This document shows, one piece after another, positions 24,769-35,498 of a stretch of DNA of 64,000 nucleotides. The notes beneath the pieces are model-generated. The model was not told the DNA's origin. It ran no database searches and was given only the letters and a program-made list of their open reading frames with translations. Source of the DNA: DASRJW01 sp964567755. Its GTDB lineage: Bacteria; Krumholzibacteriota; Krumholzibacteriia; G020349025. The position numbers and the translations under genes were made by a program. The stretch is taken from NCBI GenBank assembly GCA_964567755.1, contig CAZMNW010000023.1, forward strand, positions 62,001-126,000. The letters run 5' to 3'. The first letter of the stretch is position 1; each line of letters begins with the position of its first letter.

Positions 24769-26345
24769 GCTCCCCTCCGGCGGTACACGAGGACGAATTC
24801 GCTGTGCCAATATTGTGGAACGGTGCGGATGAGCTCGTATTGCTCGTGAAATGCGGGCAGCGCGTTCATGGCGTAGTCCGGAATGCGCTGGAACGAGTAC
24901 CCCGCACCTTGGTCGTTGAGCGAGACGAGAACGATATAGTCCGGTTGCCGCGACAGCACGTAGCGAGGATCGGCTTTGTAGTGCATCCGCCCTTGCAAGC
25001 GCGCGATGCGCGGGTCGATCAGACCGAACATGTCGAGAATACGGCGTTCGGAAAAGTACCCGACCGCTCCCACGTCACTGATGGCGATGATCGCGCCCGC
25101 GGCGGTGGTCTCGGCGAACCACAAACCGAGCTCTTGGTAGTTCTGGGACAAGTAGTTGTGCGATTCGAGCGCCGGAAGCACGGCGCGAGCCACGCGCAAC
25201 TCCGTATTCCCGATACCCATGAACGTGGCCGCCAACACCAAGGCCGCAGTGCCGTAGAGAGCCAGGGCGCGCAGGGTTCCCGCGCGCACCAGGTCCAGGA
25301 CTCGCGCCAGCCCCACCGCGATCAGGGCCGCGAGCACCGGGAGTACGTGGGCAAAGAAGCGGTAGTGATACATCCAATCGCCGCCGGCAAGAATGATGAA
25401 AACGAGGTACGCCGCGACGACGCCGAGCCCCATCCACAGCGTCGGCGTCACCGGCCCCAGCAGGACCGGCGCCAGAGACAACGCGACGAAAAAGGGTCCG
25501 CCACTGTCGCGGGTGAAATCGAGCGTGTACTGCACGCCGTCGAAGACACCGTGCAGTCCCCCGCGCGCCTTGGCATAGAATGTATTCGGGAACGCCGCGT
25601 CGTAGTACGACCACCGCCACGCGACGTAGACCGCAAACAAGAGGGTGAAGGCGACGCTCACGGCAGCGAGCCAGCGTCCCGTGCCCGGCTCATGCCGCGC
25701 CACCAACCACCACCGCATCCCGAGCAACCCGCCGGCGAGAAGCGCGCCTTCGGGCCGCGTCAACGCCAACAAGAGCAGCACGGCCACGAGACCGGCGCTG
25801 CTGCCAGCTCGCGGGGGGTGGCTGGACGCTGCGAGCAGCAGCGCTGCCGCGAGCAAGGCAGCGAACACACTCGTTTCCAACCCGGCGACCGCGTGCTGCA
25901 CCAGCACTGGCGACATGGCGAGAAAGTATGGCGCCAGCAGCGCGCTCGAACCGCACTGCGGCCATGCTTTCCGCGCCAAGGCCCACGAGAGCAGCACGGC
26001 GCCGATCCCGGCCGCGAGGCCGGCAACCTTGGTCGTGCGTTCGATGTCCCACCCGGCGCCTTCCGCCACGGCTCCAAGCAACACCCAGGTGAAGTTCGAG
26101 TAGCCCTCGATGCGCTCGCCCAGGTTGAAGACGAACCCTTCCCCGTTGGCGACATTGTGTGCATAGCGGTAGGTGATGAACGCGTCGTCCTCGGTCCATT
26201 GCCAATAGATTCGTGCGTGGAAGACGAAGAGACCGACGGCGATCGCCAACATCACCGCCACGACGATGGCCCGCCATCGAGTCGGTCGTGCGGGTGCCTC
26301 GTCATCTCCGTCAATGATTTGCGCCCCACCGGCGCCGCCGCTCAC
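24765..26345 (-). CDS. Multi-pass membrane glycosyltransferase (GT-C type)
   Basis: A 526-residue membrane protein with about ten hydrophobic helices. The first extracytoplasmic loop carries the paired acidic motif TEDDAFITYRYAHN and then GERIEGYSNFTWVLL, a signature shared with arabinofuranosyl/mannosyl GT-C enzymes that use polyprenyl-phosphate sugars. A soluble C-terminal part (~400-526) has ISDVGAVGYFSERRILDMFGLIDP. Acceptor unknown. It is translationally coupled on both sides: its start overlaps the hflX stop and its stop overlaps the start of the deoxyhypusine synthase-like gene. Confidence 0.82.
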   Translation of the reverse strand: MSGGAGGAQIIDGDDEAPARPTRWRAIVVAVMLAIAVGLFVFHARIYWQWTEDDAFITYRYAHNVANGEGFVFNLGERIEGYSNFTWVLLGAVAEGAGWDIERTTKVAGLAAGIGAVLLSWALARKAWPQCGSSALLAPYFLAMSPVLVQHAVAGLETSVFAALLAAALLLAASSHPPRAGSSAGLVAVLLLLALTRPEGALLAGGLLGMRWWLVARHEPGTGRWLAAVSVAFTLLFAVYVAWRWSYYDAAFPNTFYAKARGGLHGVFDGVQYTLDFTRDSGGPFFVALSLAPVLLGPVTPTLWMGLGVVAAYLVFIILAGGDWMYHYRFFAHVLPVLAALIAVGLARVLDLVRAGTLRALALYGTAALVLAATFMGIGNTELRVARAVLPALESHNYLSQNYQELGLWFAETTAAGAIIAISDVGAVGYFSERRILDMFGLIDPRIARLQGRMHYKADPRYVLSRQPDYIVLVSLNDQGAGYSFQRIPDYAMNALPAFHEQYELIRTVPQYWHSEFVLVYRRRGA

Positions 26346-27829
26346 GATTCGCTCCCGCCCGCCGGAGGCGTCGACGCCGCACGGACCGAACCGGCATCGC
26401 CCTCGTGCATGGGCGTACCCACGATCTGGAAATCTCCCTGGTGGGTCTTGGCGAAACGTTGGAACACGATGTCACGGAAGACCACGCGGACACGCGGCTC
26501 GCCGTTCGGCCCCACGTCTTGGGCTTGCACGCGTCCCTCGCGGTAGCAGAACGACAAGACTTCGGGCCCGCGCCGCAGGACCTCGATCTCGACCTCCACG
26601 GTACGCGCGCGCACTTGCGCCAGGACGGCGTGGCGCAGATCCACCAATCCTTCGCCGCTCTGCGCCGAAACGAAGCGCGCCCGCGGATGATGCCGCAGCA
26701 TGATGTGGACCACTGTCGGATCCGCCAGCGCATCCATCTTGTTGAAGACCATCAGCGTGTCGCATGGACTCTCGAGAATGTCGTCGAGCACTTCGTGCAC
26801 CGTATCGATGTGCGCCGCCAGCGCCGGGCTGGTGACATCCACCACGTGCAACAGCAAGTCGGCTTCGTTGATCTCGGCGAGCGTGGTGCGGAAGCTGGCG
26901 ACGAGGTCGTGGGGTAGTTTGCGGATGAACCCGACCGTGTCGGTGAGCAGGGCGTGCGACCCGTCCGGGAGCGTCGTCCGGCGCGTCGTGGCATCGAGGG
27001 TCGAGAACAACCGGTTCTCGACCAGCAACTCGCTGCCGGAGAGCGCATTCATGAGTGAGGATTTGCCGGCGTTGGTATACCCCACGAGCGCGACGCGGAA
27101 CTCGCCATGCCGAGACTTGCGCTGCGTCGCCGCGACCCGCTGGCGTTCGCGCAGTTGCTGCTTCAGATGCGCGATACGCTCGCCGACACGCCGCCGGTCG
27201 ACCTCGAGCTGTGTCTCGCCGGGACCGCGTGTGCCGATACTGCCATCCTGGCGTGACAGATGGTCCCAGAGGCGTTTCAAGCGCGGTCGCATGTACTGGA
27301 GCTGGGCCAGCTCCACTTGCAGCATGGCCTCGCGGCTGCGCGCATGCCGCGCAAAGATATCGAGAATGAGCTCGGTGCGGTCGATGACGTTGCGCTCGAG
27401 CACCTTCTCTAGATTGCGTGCCTGGGCAGGCGACAACGTGTCGTCGAAGATGACGAGATTGGCGTCGAGCCGATCACAGAGCTGGTGGATTTCATCGACC
27501 TTGCCGCTGCCGACGAAGGTGCGTACGTCGGGTTGGCTGCGTTCCTGCAAGAGTGTCGCCAGCGGTTGCGCGCCCGCGGTGCGCGCCAGATGCGCCAGCT
27601 CGTCGAGATTCTGCTCGACTTGCGCGCGCGTGTGCTGCGGCAGAACCACGCCGACGAGCACGCTCCGCTCTTCTACCCGGCCCCGTCGCCAGGTGCGATC
27701 GCGCGGCCCGGAGTCGCGCTGACTGACGTTCGCGTCGCTCCGCCGTGCCGGTTGATCCCAGCCGAGTACCGCGCCGAAGCCCGGTGCGCCCCATTTCTGT
27801 CGCGTGCCGCGACCGTCCTTGCGTCTCAC
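26342..27829 (-). CDS. hflX: GTPase HflX
   Basis: A ~495-residue ribosome-binding GTPase that splits or rescues stalled and hibernating 70S ribosomes. The HflX N-terminal domain is clear (TFVGSGKVDEIHQLCDRL, ERNVIDRTELILDIFARHA), followed by the linker GTRGPGETQLEVDRR and the G domain: G1 GYTNAGKSSLMNAL, G3 DTVGFI, G4 NKMD, G5 VSAQSGEG. A C-terminal extension (~400-495) is less conserved. The GTG at 27829 gives a basic N-terminal extension of about 50 residues compared with the start of the domain; the true start could be later. It begins 9 bases after the ABC-F stop. Confidence 0.95.
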   Translation of the reverse strand: MRRKDGRGTRQKWGAPGFGAVLGWDQPARRSDANVSQRDSGPRDRTWRRGRVEERSVLVGVVLPQHTRAQVEQNLDELAHLARTAGAQPLATLLQERSQPDVRTFVGSGKVDEIHQLCDRLDANLVIFDDTLSPAQARNLEKVLERNVIDRTELILDIFARHARSREAMLQVELAQLQYMRPRLKRLWDHLSRQDGSIGTRGPGETQLEVDRRRVGERIAHLKQQLRERQRVAATQRKSRHGEFRVALVGYTNAGKSSLMNALSGSELLVENRLFSTLDATTRRTTLPDGSHALLTDTVGFIRKLPHDLVASFRTTLAEINEADLLLHVVDVTSPALAAHIDTVHEVLDDILESPCDTLMVFNKMDALADPTVVHIMLRHHPRARFVSAQSGEGLVDLRHAVLAQVRARTVEVEIEVLRRGPEVLSFCYREGRVQAQDVGPNGEPRVRVVFRDIVFQRFAKTHQGDFQIVGTPMHEGDAGSVRAASTPPAGGSES

Positions 27830-27838
27830 GCTCCCCTT

Positions 27839-29845
27839 TCAGCGCTTGCGCTTCGCCTTGCCGTCTGCGACCTCGAGCCCGCGGGTCTTGCTGCCGATCT
27901 CCTCGGTGAGTCGGTCCCAGACTGCGTACTGGGCCGCGAGCGCCTTTTTCTTTTCTGCGTGCGTTCGCGCTGCGTCCTGGATCTGGTCCGCTTTCAACTT
28001 CGAGGCATCCGCCAAGGTCGTTTCCAGCTCCTCGACGTCGACTTCGAGGGCCACAATCCGATCCTCCAGGCTCACCAGTTCCCGCTTCAAGCGCGCGAGG
28101 ACATTCTTGCTCACCCGCGGCTCGATTGCCGCCGCCTGAGCGGCAGCAGGCGGCGCCGGGAGCGGCGTGTCGCTTGGCGCTGGCACGCGGCCTTCTTGCG
28201 CCCGCCGCCGTTCCGCCTCTTGCCGCACAATCTTGCTCCACAGCGGCTTCCCCTGCAACGACTGCACGTATTCCTCATAGCCGCCATGGAACAGCCGCGT
28301 CTCCCCCGCGGTCAGTACCAGCAGCTTGTCCACCGCGCGCGACAGCAGCTGCCGGTCGTGAGACACGAGCAGGAGCGTGCCGTCGAATCCCCGCAAGCTC
28401 GCCTCCACAAGATCGATCGACTCGAGATCCAAATGATTCGTGGGTTCGTCGAGAACGAGGAAGTTGTGCTGCATGAGCATCAGCTTCAACAGTCCCAGGC
28501 GACTGCGCTGGCCGCCCGAGAGCACGCGCACCGCGCGGTCGGCGAACTCGGCGCCGAAGCCGAAGGCGCCGAGGCAGCTGCGGATCTCTTCCTCGCTCTG
28601 CGAGGGATCGATGCGCCAGATCTCCTCCATCAAGGTGGGCGCGTCGCCGACCAGATCCAGCTCCTGGTCGAAGTACCCCATGTCGATCTCGGAGCCGAGC
28701 TTCACGCTGCCTGCGTCCGCCGGCAACCGGCCGGCGAGGATCTTGAGCAACGTCGTCTTGCCGGCGCCGTTCGGGCCGATGATCCCCAGTTTGTCGCCGC
28801 GGGTGAGATCGAAGCCGAGGGACTCGAACAGCGTGCGTCCGCCCAGGCGTTTGCTCAAGCCGCTGGCGCTCAAGACGACGTTGCCGCCGCGCCGGCGGGC
28901 TTCCAGTCGCAAGTGAAAGCGGGTGCGCTCCTGCCGCGGTTTGTCCAACCGCTCGAGCTTCTCGAGTTTCTTGCGCCGGCTCTGCGCCTGCTTGGTCTTC
29001 TGGCCGGCGAGGTTGCGGCGAATGAAATCTTCCGTCTTGCGAATTTCGTGTTGCTGGCGTTGATAGGCCGTCTCTTCCTGTACCACCCAGGATTCGTACT
29101 CGCCGACGAACTTGGAGTAGTTGCCGGGCCACCGCATCACGGTGGCCCGCGACAGGTGCCAGACACAACTCACGGTGTGATCGAGAAAGTATCGGTCGTG
29201 CGACACGACGAGCATGGCGCTCGGGCTTTGCCGCACGAAGTCCTGCAGCCATTCCAATGCGTCCAGGTCCAGATGGTTGGTCGGTTCGTCGAGCAGCACG
29301 AGGTCGCCGCCCTGGACGAGCACCGCCGCCAGCGCCGCCCGCCGGCGCTCGCCACCGGAAAGCACGCGCAATGGTTTGGCGAGATCGTCCCCCCCGAAGC
29401 CCAACCCATGCAGCGCCGCTTCGACGACCGAGCCGTGCGCATAGCCCCCGAGCGCTTCGAAGCGGTGCTGCAGATCTCCATAGCGTTCGAGGCTGTCGCT
29501 GTCCAGCGTGTCGCCGCGCTCGAGCCGCGATTGCAGTGTTTCCAGCTCGTTGCGCACGGCATCCAGGTCGCCGTGCGCGGCGCTCACCCATTCCAGCAAG
29601 GTGCCGTCGCCCGTCGCCGCGGTTTCTTGCGGCAGGCACACGATGCGTGCCCGCCGGGCGACGTGGCGCTCGCCACGATCCGCCGGCGTTTCCCCGGACA
29701 GGATGCGCAGCAACGTCGACTTGCCGCTGCCGTTGATGCCAACCAGCGCCGCTTTCTCGCCCGGCTCGATGTCGAGCGTGACGTTCCGCAGCAATTTCTC
29801 GCGACCGAAGTCGAATTCGACACGGCTCAAGCTCAGGATCGGCAC
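27839..29845 (-). CDS. ABC-F family ATPase (Uup/EttA-like translation factor)
   Basis: A 668-residue protein with two ABC cassettes and no membrane domain. Walker A motifs are GINGSGKST and GPNGAGKTT, signatures LSGGERRRA and LSGGQRSRL, and both Walker B regions are followed by LDEPTNHLDL. The ABC-F linker between them (~240-310) is charged and helical (RRNLAGQKTKQAQSRRKK). The C-terminus (~560-668) is a coiled-coil extension (LKRELVSLEDRIVALEVDVEE), the Uup-type DNA/RNA-binding tail. Family members act in the ribosomal E site to relieve stalled translation. It is followed directly by hflX, also a ribosome factor, and preceded by rex. Confidence 0.93.
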   Translation of the reverse strand: MPILSLSRVEFDFGREKLLRNVTLDIEPGEKAALVGINGSGKSTLLRILSGETPADRGERHVARRARIVCLPQETAATGDGTLLEWVSAAHGDLDAVRNELETLQSRLERGDTLDSDSLERYGDLQHRFEALGGYAHGSVVEAALHGLGFGGDDLAKPLRVLSGGERRRAALAAVLVQGGDLVLLDEPTNHLDLDALEWLQDFVRQSPSAMLVVSHDRYFLDHTVSCVWHLSRATVMRWPGNYSKFVGEYESWVVQEETAYQRQQHEIRKTEDFIRRNLAGQKTKQAQSRRKKLEKLERLDKPRQERTRFHLRLEARRRGGNVVLSASGLSKRLGGRTLFESLGFDLTRGDKLGIIGPNGAGKTTLLKILAGRLPADAGSVKLGSEIDMGYFDQELDLVGDAPTLMEEIWRIDPSQSEEEIRSCLGAFGFGAEFADRAVRVLSGGQRSRLGLLKLMLMQHNFLVLDEPTNHLDLESIDLVEASLRGFDGTLLLVSHDRQLLSRAVDKLLVLTAGETRLFHGGYEEYVQSLQGKPLWSKIVRQEAERRRAQEGRVPAPSDTPLPAPPAAAQAAAIEPRVSKNVLARLKRELVSLEDRIVALEVDVEELETTLADASKLKADQIQDAARTHAEKKKALAAQYAVWDRLTEEIGSKTRGLEVADGKAKRKR

Positions 29846-29867
29846 TGGATCGTTCCCTCGCAGAGTT

Positions 29868-30563
29868 TCACGACAGCAGTGGGGGCTTCCCGAGCGCGTA
29901 GCTCAGCGACTCCATGGCGATCGAGAGATCGACGTCGCGCAATGCCACGTGCGCTGGAATGGCGAGTTTGACCGGGGCGAAGTTGAGGACTCCACGAATG
30001 CCGGCCGCCACCGCGGCGGCCGCCACATCCTGGGCTGCACCTTCGGGAACGGCGATGATGGCGATGTCGAATGGCGTTTTCGCCGCCGCCGCGCGCAGAT
30101 CGTCGATGCTGCGGATGACGAGTCCTTCCCATTTCTGCCCCACCTTGCGCGGGTCGTTGTCGAACACCGCCTCGATGACGAACCCCTGTTTCTGGAACGC
30201 CTTGTAGGCGAACAGCGCCAGCCCGAGGTTGCCAGCGCCGAGAAGCGCCACATGCCACCGCCGGGTGAGCCCGAGGATCTCGCCGATCTTGCGTCGCAAC
30301 TGCGCGACATTGTATCCGAGGCCGCGGCGGCCGAAGTTGCCGAAGAAGGACAGGTCCTTGCGCAACTGCGCCGAAGTGAGGCCCCCGCGTTCGGCCAGCC
30401 GGTCGGAAGAGATGGTCTCGGTCCCGTCCGTTTCGAGCTCGCCGAGCAACCGGTAGTAGCTCGACAGGCGTGTGACCGTGGAGGCGGAGGCACGATCCAT
30501 GTGCAAGGGACGGCGCCGGTCGTGGCCGGATGGCGGCTGCCCGCTGCTCGATCGTTGCTGCAT
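29868..30563 (-). CDS. rex: Redox-sensing transcriptional repressor Rex
   Basis: A 231-residue NADH/NAD+ sensor. The N-terminal winged helix (~28-100) carries TISSDRLAERGGLTSAQLRKDLS and FGRRGLGYNVAQL, both nearly invariant in Rex. The Rossmann domain follows with LLGAGNLGLALF and the domain-swapped C-terminal helix (DLSIAMESLSYAL). It represses fermentation and respiration genes when NADH is low. The start at 30563 has GAGG at the right distance; an ATG at 30500 lacks one. It starts 9 bases after the gyrA stop, an uncommon neighbour that makes gyrase and Rex likely co-transcribed. Confidence 0.95.
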   Translation of the reverse strand: MQQRSSSGQPPSGHDRRRPLHMDRASASTVTRLSSYYRLLGELETDGTETISSDRLAERGGLTSAQLRKDLSFFGNFGRRGLGYNVAQLRRKIGEILGLTRRWHVALLGAGNLGLALFAYKAFQKQGFVIEAVFDNDPRKVGQKWEGLVIRSIDDLRAAAAKTPFDIAIIAVPEGAAQDVAAAAVAAGIRGVLNFAPVKLAIPAHVALRDVDLSIAMESLSYALGKPPLLS

Positions 30564-30572
30564 CGATCATCC

Positions 30573-33128
30573 TCAGGACTCGTCGTCGTCCTCTGGCGTC
30601 ACGTCTTCTTCCATCACGGCGGACGCCTCTTGCTCCTCCGGCGAGACGAGATTCGGCGACGCCGGCGGCAGGGGCACGCCTTCGTCGTCCTCCTCGCTGG
30701 CAAGATGCGCCACCGCCACCACCCGGTCTTCCTCCCCCAAGCGCACCAAGTGCACACCTTGCGTCGCCCGCCCGAGCTTGGAGATCCCGCGCACGGGCAA
30801 ACGAATCAACGTCCCGCGGCTGGTGATGAGCATGAGCTCGTCGCCTTGGAGGACTTCACGAATCGTCACCAGCGGGCCGTTGCGTTCGGTCACGCGCAAC
30901 GTCAGCACCCCCTTGGTGCCGCGCGCCGTCAGACGGTAGGCATCAATGGCGGTGCGCTTGCCGTAACCCTTCTCCGTCACCACCAACAACTCGGCTTCGG
31001 GCCGTGACACGGCTACCATGCCGATGACCTGATCGTGCTCGTCCTCCAGCGCAGCGCCGCGCACGCCGGTGGCGCCGCGACCCATGGCGCGCACGGCGGT
31101 TTCCTTGAAGCGCACCGCCTTGCCCGAGCGTTTGGCGAGGACGATCTCGCTATCGCCACGCGTGAGCGCCACGCCGACCAGCATGTCGAACTCGCGCAGA
31201 TGAATGGCGATGATCCCCGAGGGTCGTGGGTTGCTGAAATCGGCCAGCTCGCAACGTTTCACCACGCCCGCACGGGTCGCGAACACCAGAAACCCCGCCT
31301 CGCGCAGATCACGCACCGGGATCATGCTGGTGACGCGTTCGTCTTTGAGACGCAGGAGGTTGATGATAGCCTTGCCGCGCGCAGTGCGGCTCGCCTGCGG
31401 GATCTCGTGCACCTTCACCCAGTAGCAACGGCCGCGGTCGGTGAAGCACAAAAAATAGCTGTGCGTGGAAGCGACGAACACGTGTTCGACGAAGTCGGCC
31501 TCGTGGCCACTGAAGCCAGCGATGCCGCGACCGCCGCGCCGCTGTTGACGATACGTCGTCACCGGCAGGCGCTTGATATAGCCGGTGTGCGAAATGGTCA
31601 CCACCATGTCTTCGTCGGCGATGAGATCCTCGGCTTCGAAATCCACTGTGGCGTTGACGATGCGCGTGCGCCGCGCATCGCCATACTTGGCCTTGAGCTC
31701 TTGGAGCTCTCCCTTGATGATGCCAACCACCTTCTGGGGATCGGCGAGGATGGCGCGCAGGCTGGCGATGAGCACCAGGGTTTCTTTGTACTCCTGTTCG
31801 ATCTTGTTGCGTTCGAGACCCGTGAGACGCTGCAAACGCATGTCGAGGATGGCGGCGGCCTGCACCTGGGTGAGACCGAAGCGCTCTTGCATGCGCGTCG
31901 AGGCCTCGGCCGGGTCCTTGCTGGCGCGAATCAACGCCACCAGCTCGTCGATGTTGTCCAGCGCGATGCGCAAGCCCTCGAGGATGTGGGCGCGTTCCTC
32001 GGCCTTGCGCAAGTCGAAACGTGTGCGCCGCACCACCACTTCCCTGCGGTGTTCGATGTAGTGGTGGATGAGAATCTGCAGCGTCACCGTGCGCGGCTTG
32101 TTATCGATCAGCGTCACCATGTTGGCGCCGAACGTCACCTGCATCTGTGTGCTGTGGAAGAGCTTGTTGAGAATCACCGTCGAGTTGGCGTCCTTCTTGA
32201 GCTCGATGACCACGCGCATGCCGCGCCGGTCCGACTCGTCGCGCAAATCCGTGATGCCTTCCAGGTGGCCGTCTTTCACCAGCTCGGCGATGCGTTCGAT
32301 CATGCTCGACTTGTTCACCTGATATGGAATTTCGGCGACGACGATGCGCTCGCGCTCTGTCTTGGGATCGGTCTCGATCTCGGCGGCGGCGCGCACGATG
32401 ATGCGGCCGCGGCCGGTCGTGTACGCGTCGCGAATTCCCTCGCGCCCGAAAATAATGCCGCCGGTGGGGAAATCCGGCCCCGGGACCATGGCCAGGATCT
32501 CCGGCAGCGTGATCTCCGGGTTGTCGAGCGTCGCCGTGATGGCATCGACGATCTCGCCGAGGTTGTGCGGCGGAATGTTCGTCGCCATCCCCACCGCGAT
32601 CCCCGACGACCCGTTCACCAGCAGGTTCGGCACCAGCGCCGGCAACACCACCGGCATTTCCCGGGTGTTGTCGTAATTGGGCACGAAGTCGACGGTTTCC
32701 TTGTCGATGTCGGCGAGCATTTCCCCGGCGATGGCGCTCATGCGTGCCTCGGTGTAGCGCTCGGCCGCCGGCGGGTCGCCATCGATGGAGCCGAAGTTCC
32801 CCTGACCGTCGACGAGCGGGTAGCGCAGAGAAAAATTCTGCGCCATGCGCACCAGTGTCTCGTACGCCGCCTGCGTCCCGTGCGGGTGATAGTTGGCGGT
32901 GACATCGCCGGTGATCTTCGCCGACTTGCGGTACGGGCGGTCGCTGAACAATGCCAGGTCGTGCATGGCGGTGAGAATCCGCCGGTGCACGGGCTTGAGC
33001 CCATCACGGATGTCGGGGAGCGCGCGCGACACGATCACGCTCATCGAGTAGTCGAGATACGACTTGCGCATCTCGTCTTCGATGTAGACGGGGACGACGC
33101 GTTCGCCTCGGTCTTGTCCTTCCGGCAT
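30573..33128 (-). CDS. gyrA: DNA gyrase subunit A
   Basis: An 851-residue type II topoisomerase subunit that cleaves and rejoins DNA during negative supercoiling. The catalytic tyrosine is Y125 (ERYTEARM). The C-terminal pinwheel carries the GyrA box QRRGGRG, which identifies gyrase rather than topoisomerase IV. The last ~50 residues are acidic (ASEEDDEGVPLPP, TPEDDDES), as in many GyrA proteins. In the quinolone-resistance-determining region the sequence is HPHGTQAAYE: the residue aligned with E. coli Ser83 is Gln and that aligned with Asp87 is Glu. The start at 33128 is the ATG matching the conserved N-terminus; the frame extends to 33182 without need. Confidence 0.98.
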   Translation of the reverse strand: MPEGQDRGERVVPVYIEDEMRKSYLDYSMSVIVSRALPDIRDGLKPVHRRILTAMHDLALFSDRPYRKSAKITGDVTANYHPHGTQAAYETLVRMAQNFSLRYPLVDGQGNFGSIDGDPPAAERYTEARMSAIAGEMLADIDKETVDFVPNYDNTREMPVVLPALVPNLLVNGSSGIAVGMATNIPPHNLGEIVDAITATLDNPEITLPEILAMVPGPDFPTGGIIFGREGIRDAYTTGRGRIIVRAAAEIETDPKTERERIVVAEIPYQVNKSSMIERIAELVKDGHLEGITDLRDESDRRGMRVVIELKKDANSTVILNKLFHSTQMQVTFGANMVTLIDNKPRTVTLQILIHHYIEHRREVVVRRTRFDLRKAEERAHILEGLRIALDNIDELVALIRASKDPAEASTRMQERFGLTQVQAAAILDMRLQRLTGLERNKIEQEYKETLVLIASLRAILADPQKVVGIIKGELQELKAKYGDARRTRIVNATVDFEAEDLIADEDMVVTISHTGYIKRLPVTTYRQQRRGGRGIAGFSGHEADFVEHVFVASTHSYFLCFTDRGRCYWVKVHEIPQASRTARGKAIINLLRLKDERVTSMIPVRDLREAGFLVFATRAGVVKRCELADFSNPRPSGIIAIHLREFDMLVGVALTRGDSEIVLAKRSGKAVRFKETAVRAMGRGATGVRGAALEDEHDQVIGMVAVSRPEAELLVVTEKGYGKRTAIDAYRLTARGTKGVLTLRVTERNGPLVTIREVLQGDELMLITSRGTLIRLPVRGISKLGRATQGVHLVRLGEEDRVVAVAHLASEEDDEGVPLPPASPNLVSPEEQEASAVMEEDVTPEDDDES

Positions 33129-33224
33129 CGCTTTCCACTCCTTCGTCGTCCTGCTGCGGGCCGCTCCACCCCTTAGGGGCATTCTCCCCGCGGCGCGCGG
33201 CGCAGCGCCGAGGCGTTGGGTCGG

Positions 33225-35129
<1,905 letters not shown>

Positions 35130-35140
35130 GGTGGTGACCC

Positions 35141-35488
35141 TCACTCCTCCCCTGGTCTGGGCAATGCGCGCCCTGGCGGCGTGCGCATGGCGCCCAGCAC
35201 GATGCGCCGCACGCATGGGGATCCGAGCCCCGCGTTGAGGCGCTGGACGATGCTCTCGCGCAGGAGACCCAGCTCCTGCAGCCAAACGCTCGAGTCCACT
35301 TCGACGAAAAGAACCCCGTCCTGGATCGCCGTGGCCTGCGCATGCGCGGCCACGGCGGGGCCGACCGTCGCGGCCCAGGCCGACACCGCCCGATACTCGG
35401 CCAGGCGCGCCGCCAACCCGAGACCGCGCAGCAGTTCGCCGAGCACCGGTCCCACCGGTTCGAGTTTGCTCGGCACGCGTGCGGGCAT
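35141..35488 (-). CDS. dciA: DUF721 / DciA family protein (helicase operator)
   Basis: A 115-residue basic protein of the DUF721 family. DciA proteins are the ancestral bacterial partners that load the replicative helicase DnaB. The visible pattern is the N-terminal helix, then VSAWAATVGPAVAAHAQATAI, VLFVEVDSSVWLQELGLLRESIV and the LNAGLG / VRRIVLGAM end, matching the KH-like DciA fold. Its position between recF and gyrB is the usual one for this family. No dnaC or dnaI homologue was seen in the window, which fits DciA being the loader. Confidence 0.85.
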   Translation of the reverse strand: MPARVPSKLEPVGPVLGELLRGLGLAARLAEYRAVSAWAATVGPAVAAHAQATAIQDGVLFVEVDSSVWLQELGLLRESIVQRLNAGLGSPCVRRIVLGAMRTPPGRALPRPGEE

Positions 35489-35498
35489 GGATTCCCTC

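Noticed and set aside
27485..29971. Rightward 828-codon open frame over the ABC-F and hflX genes
   Set aside because: Both genes on the minus strand carry full nucleotide-binding motifs; the rightward product has no recognisable domain.
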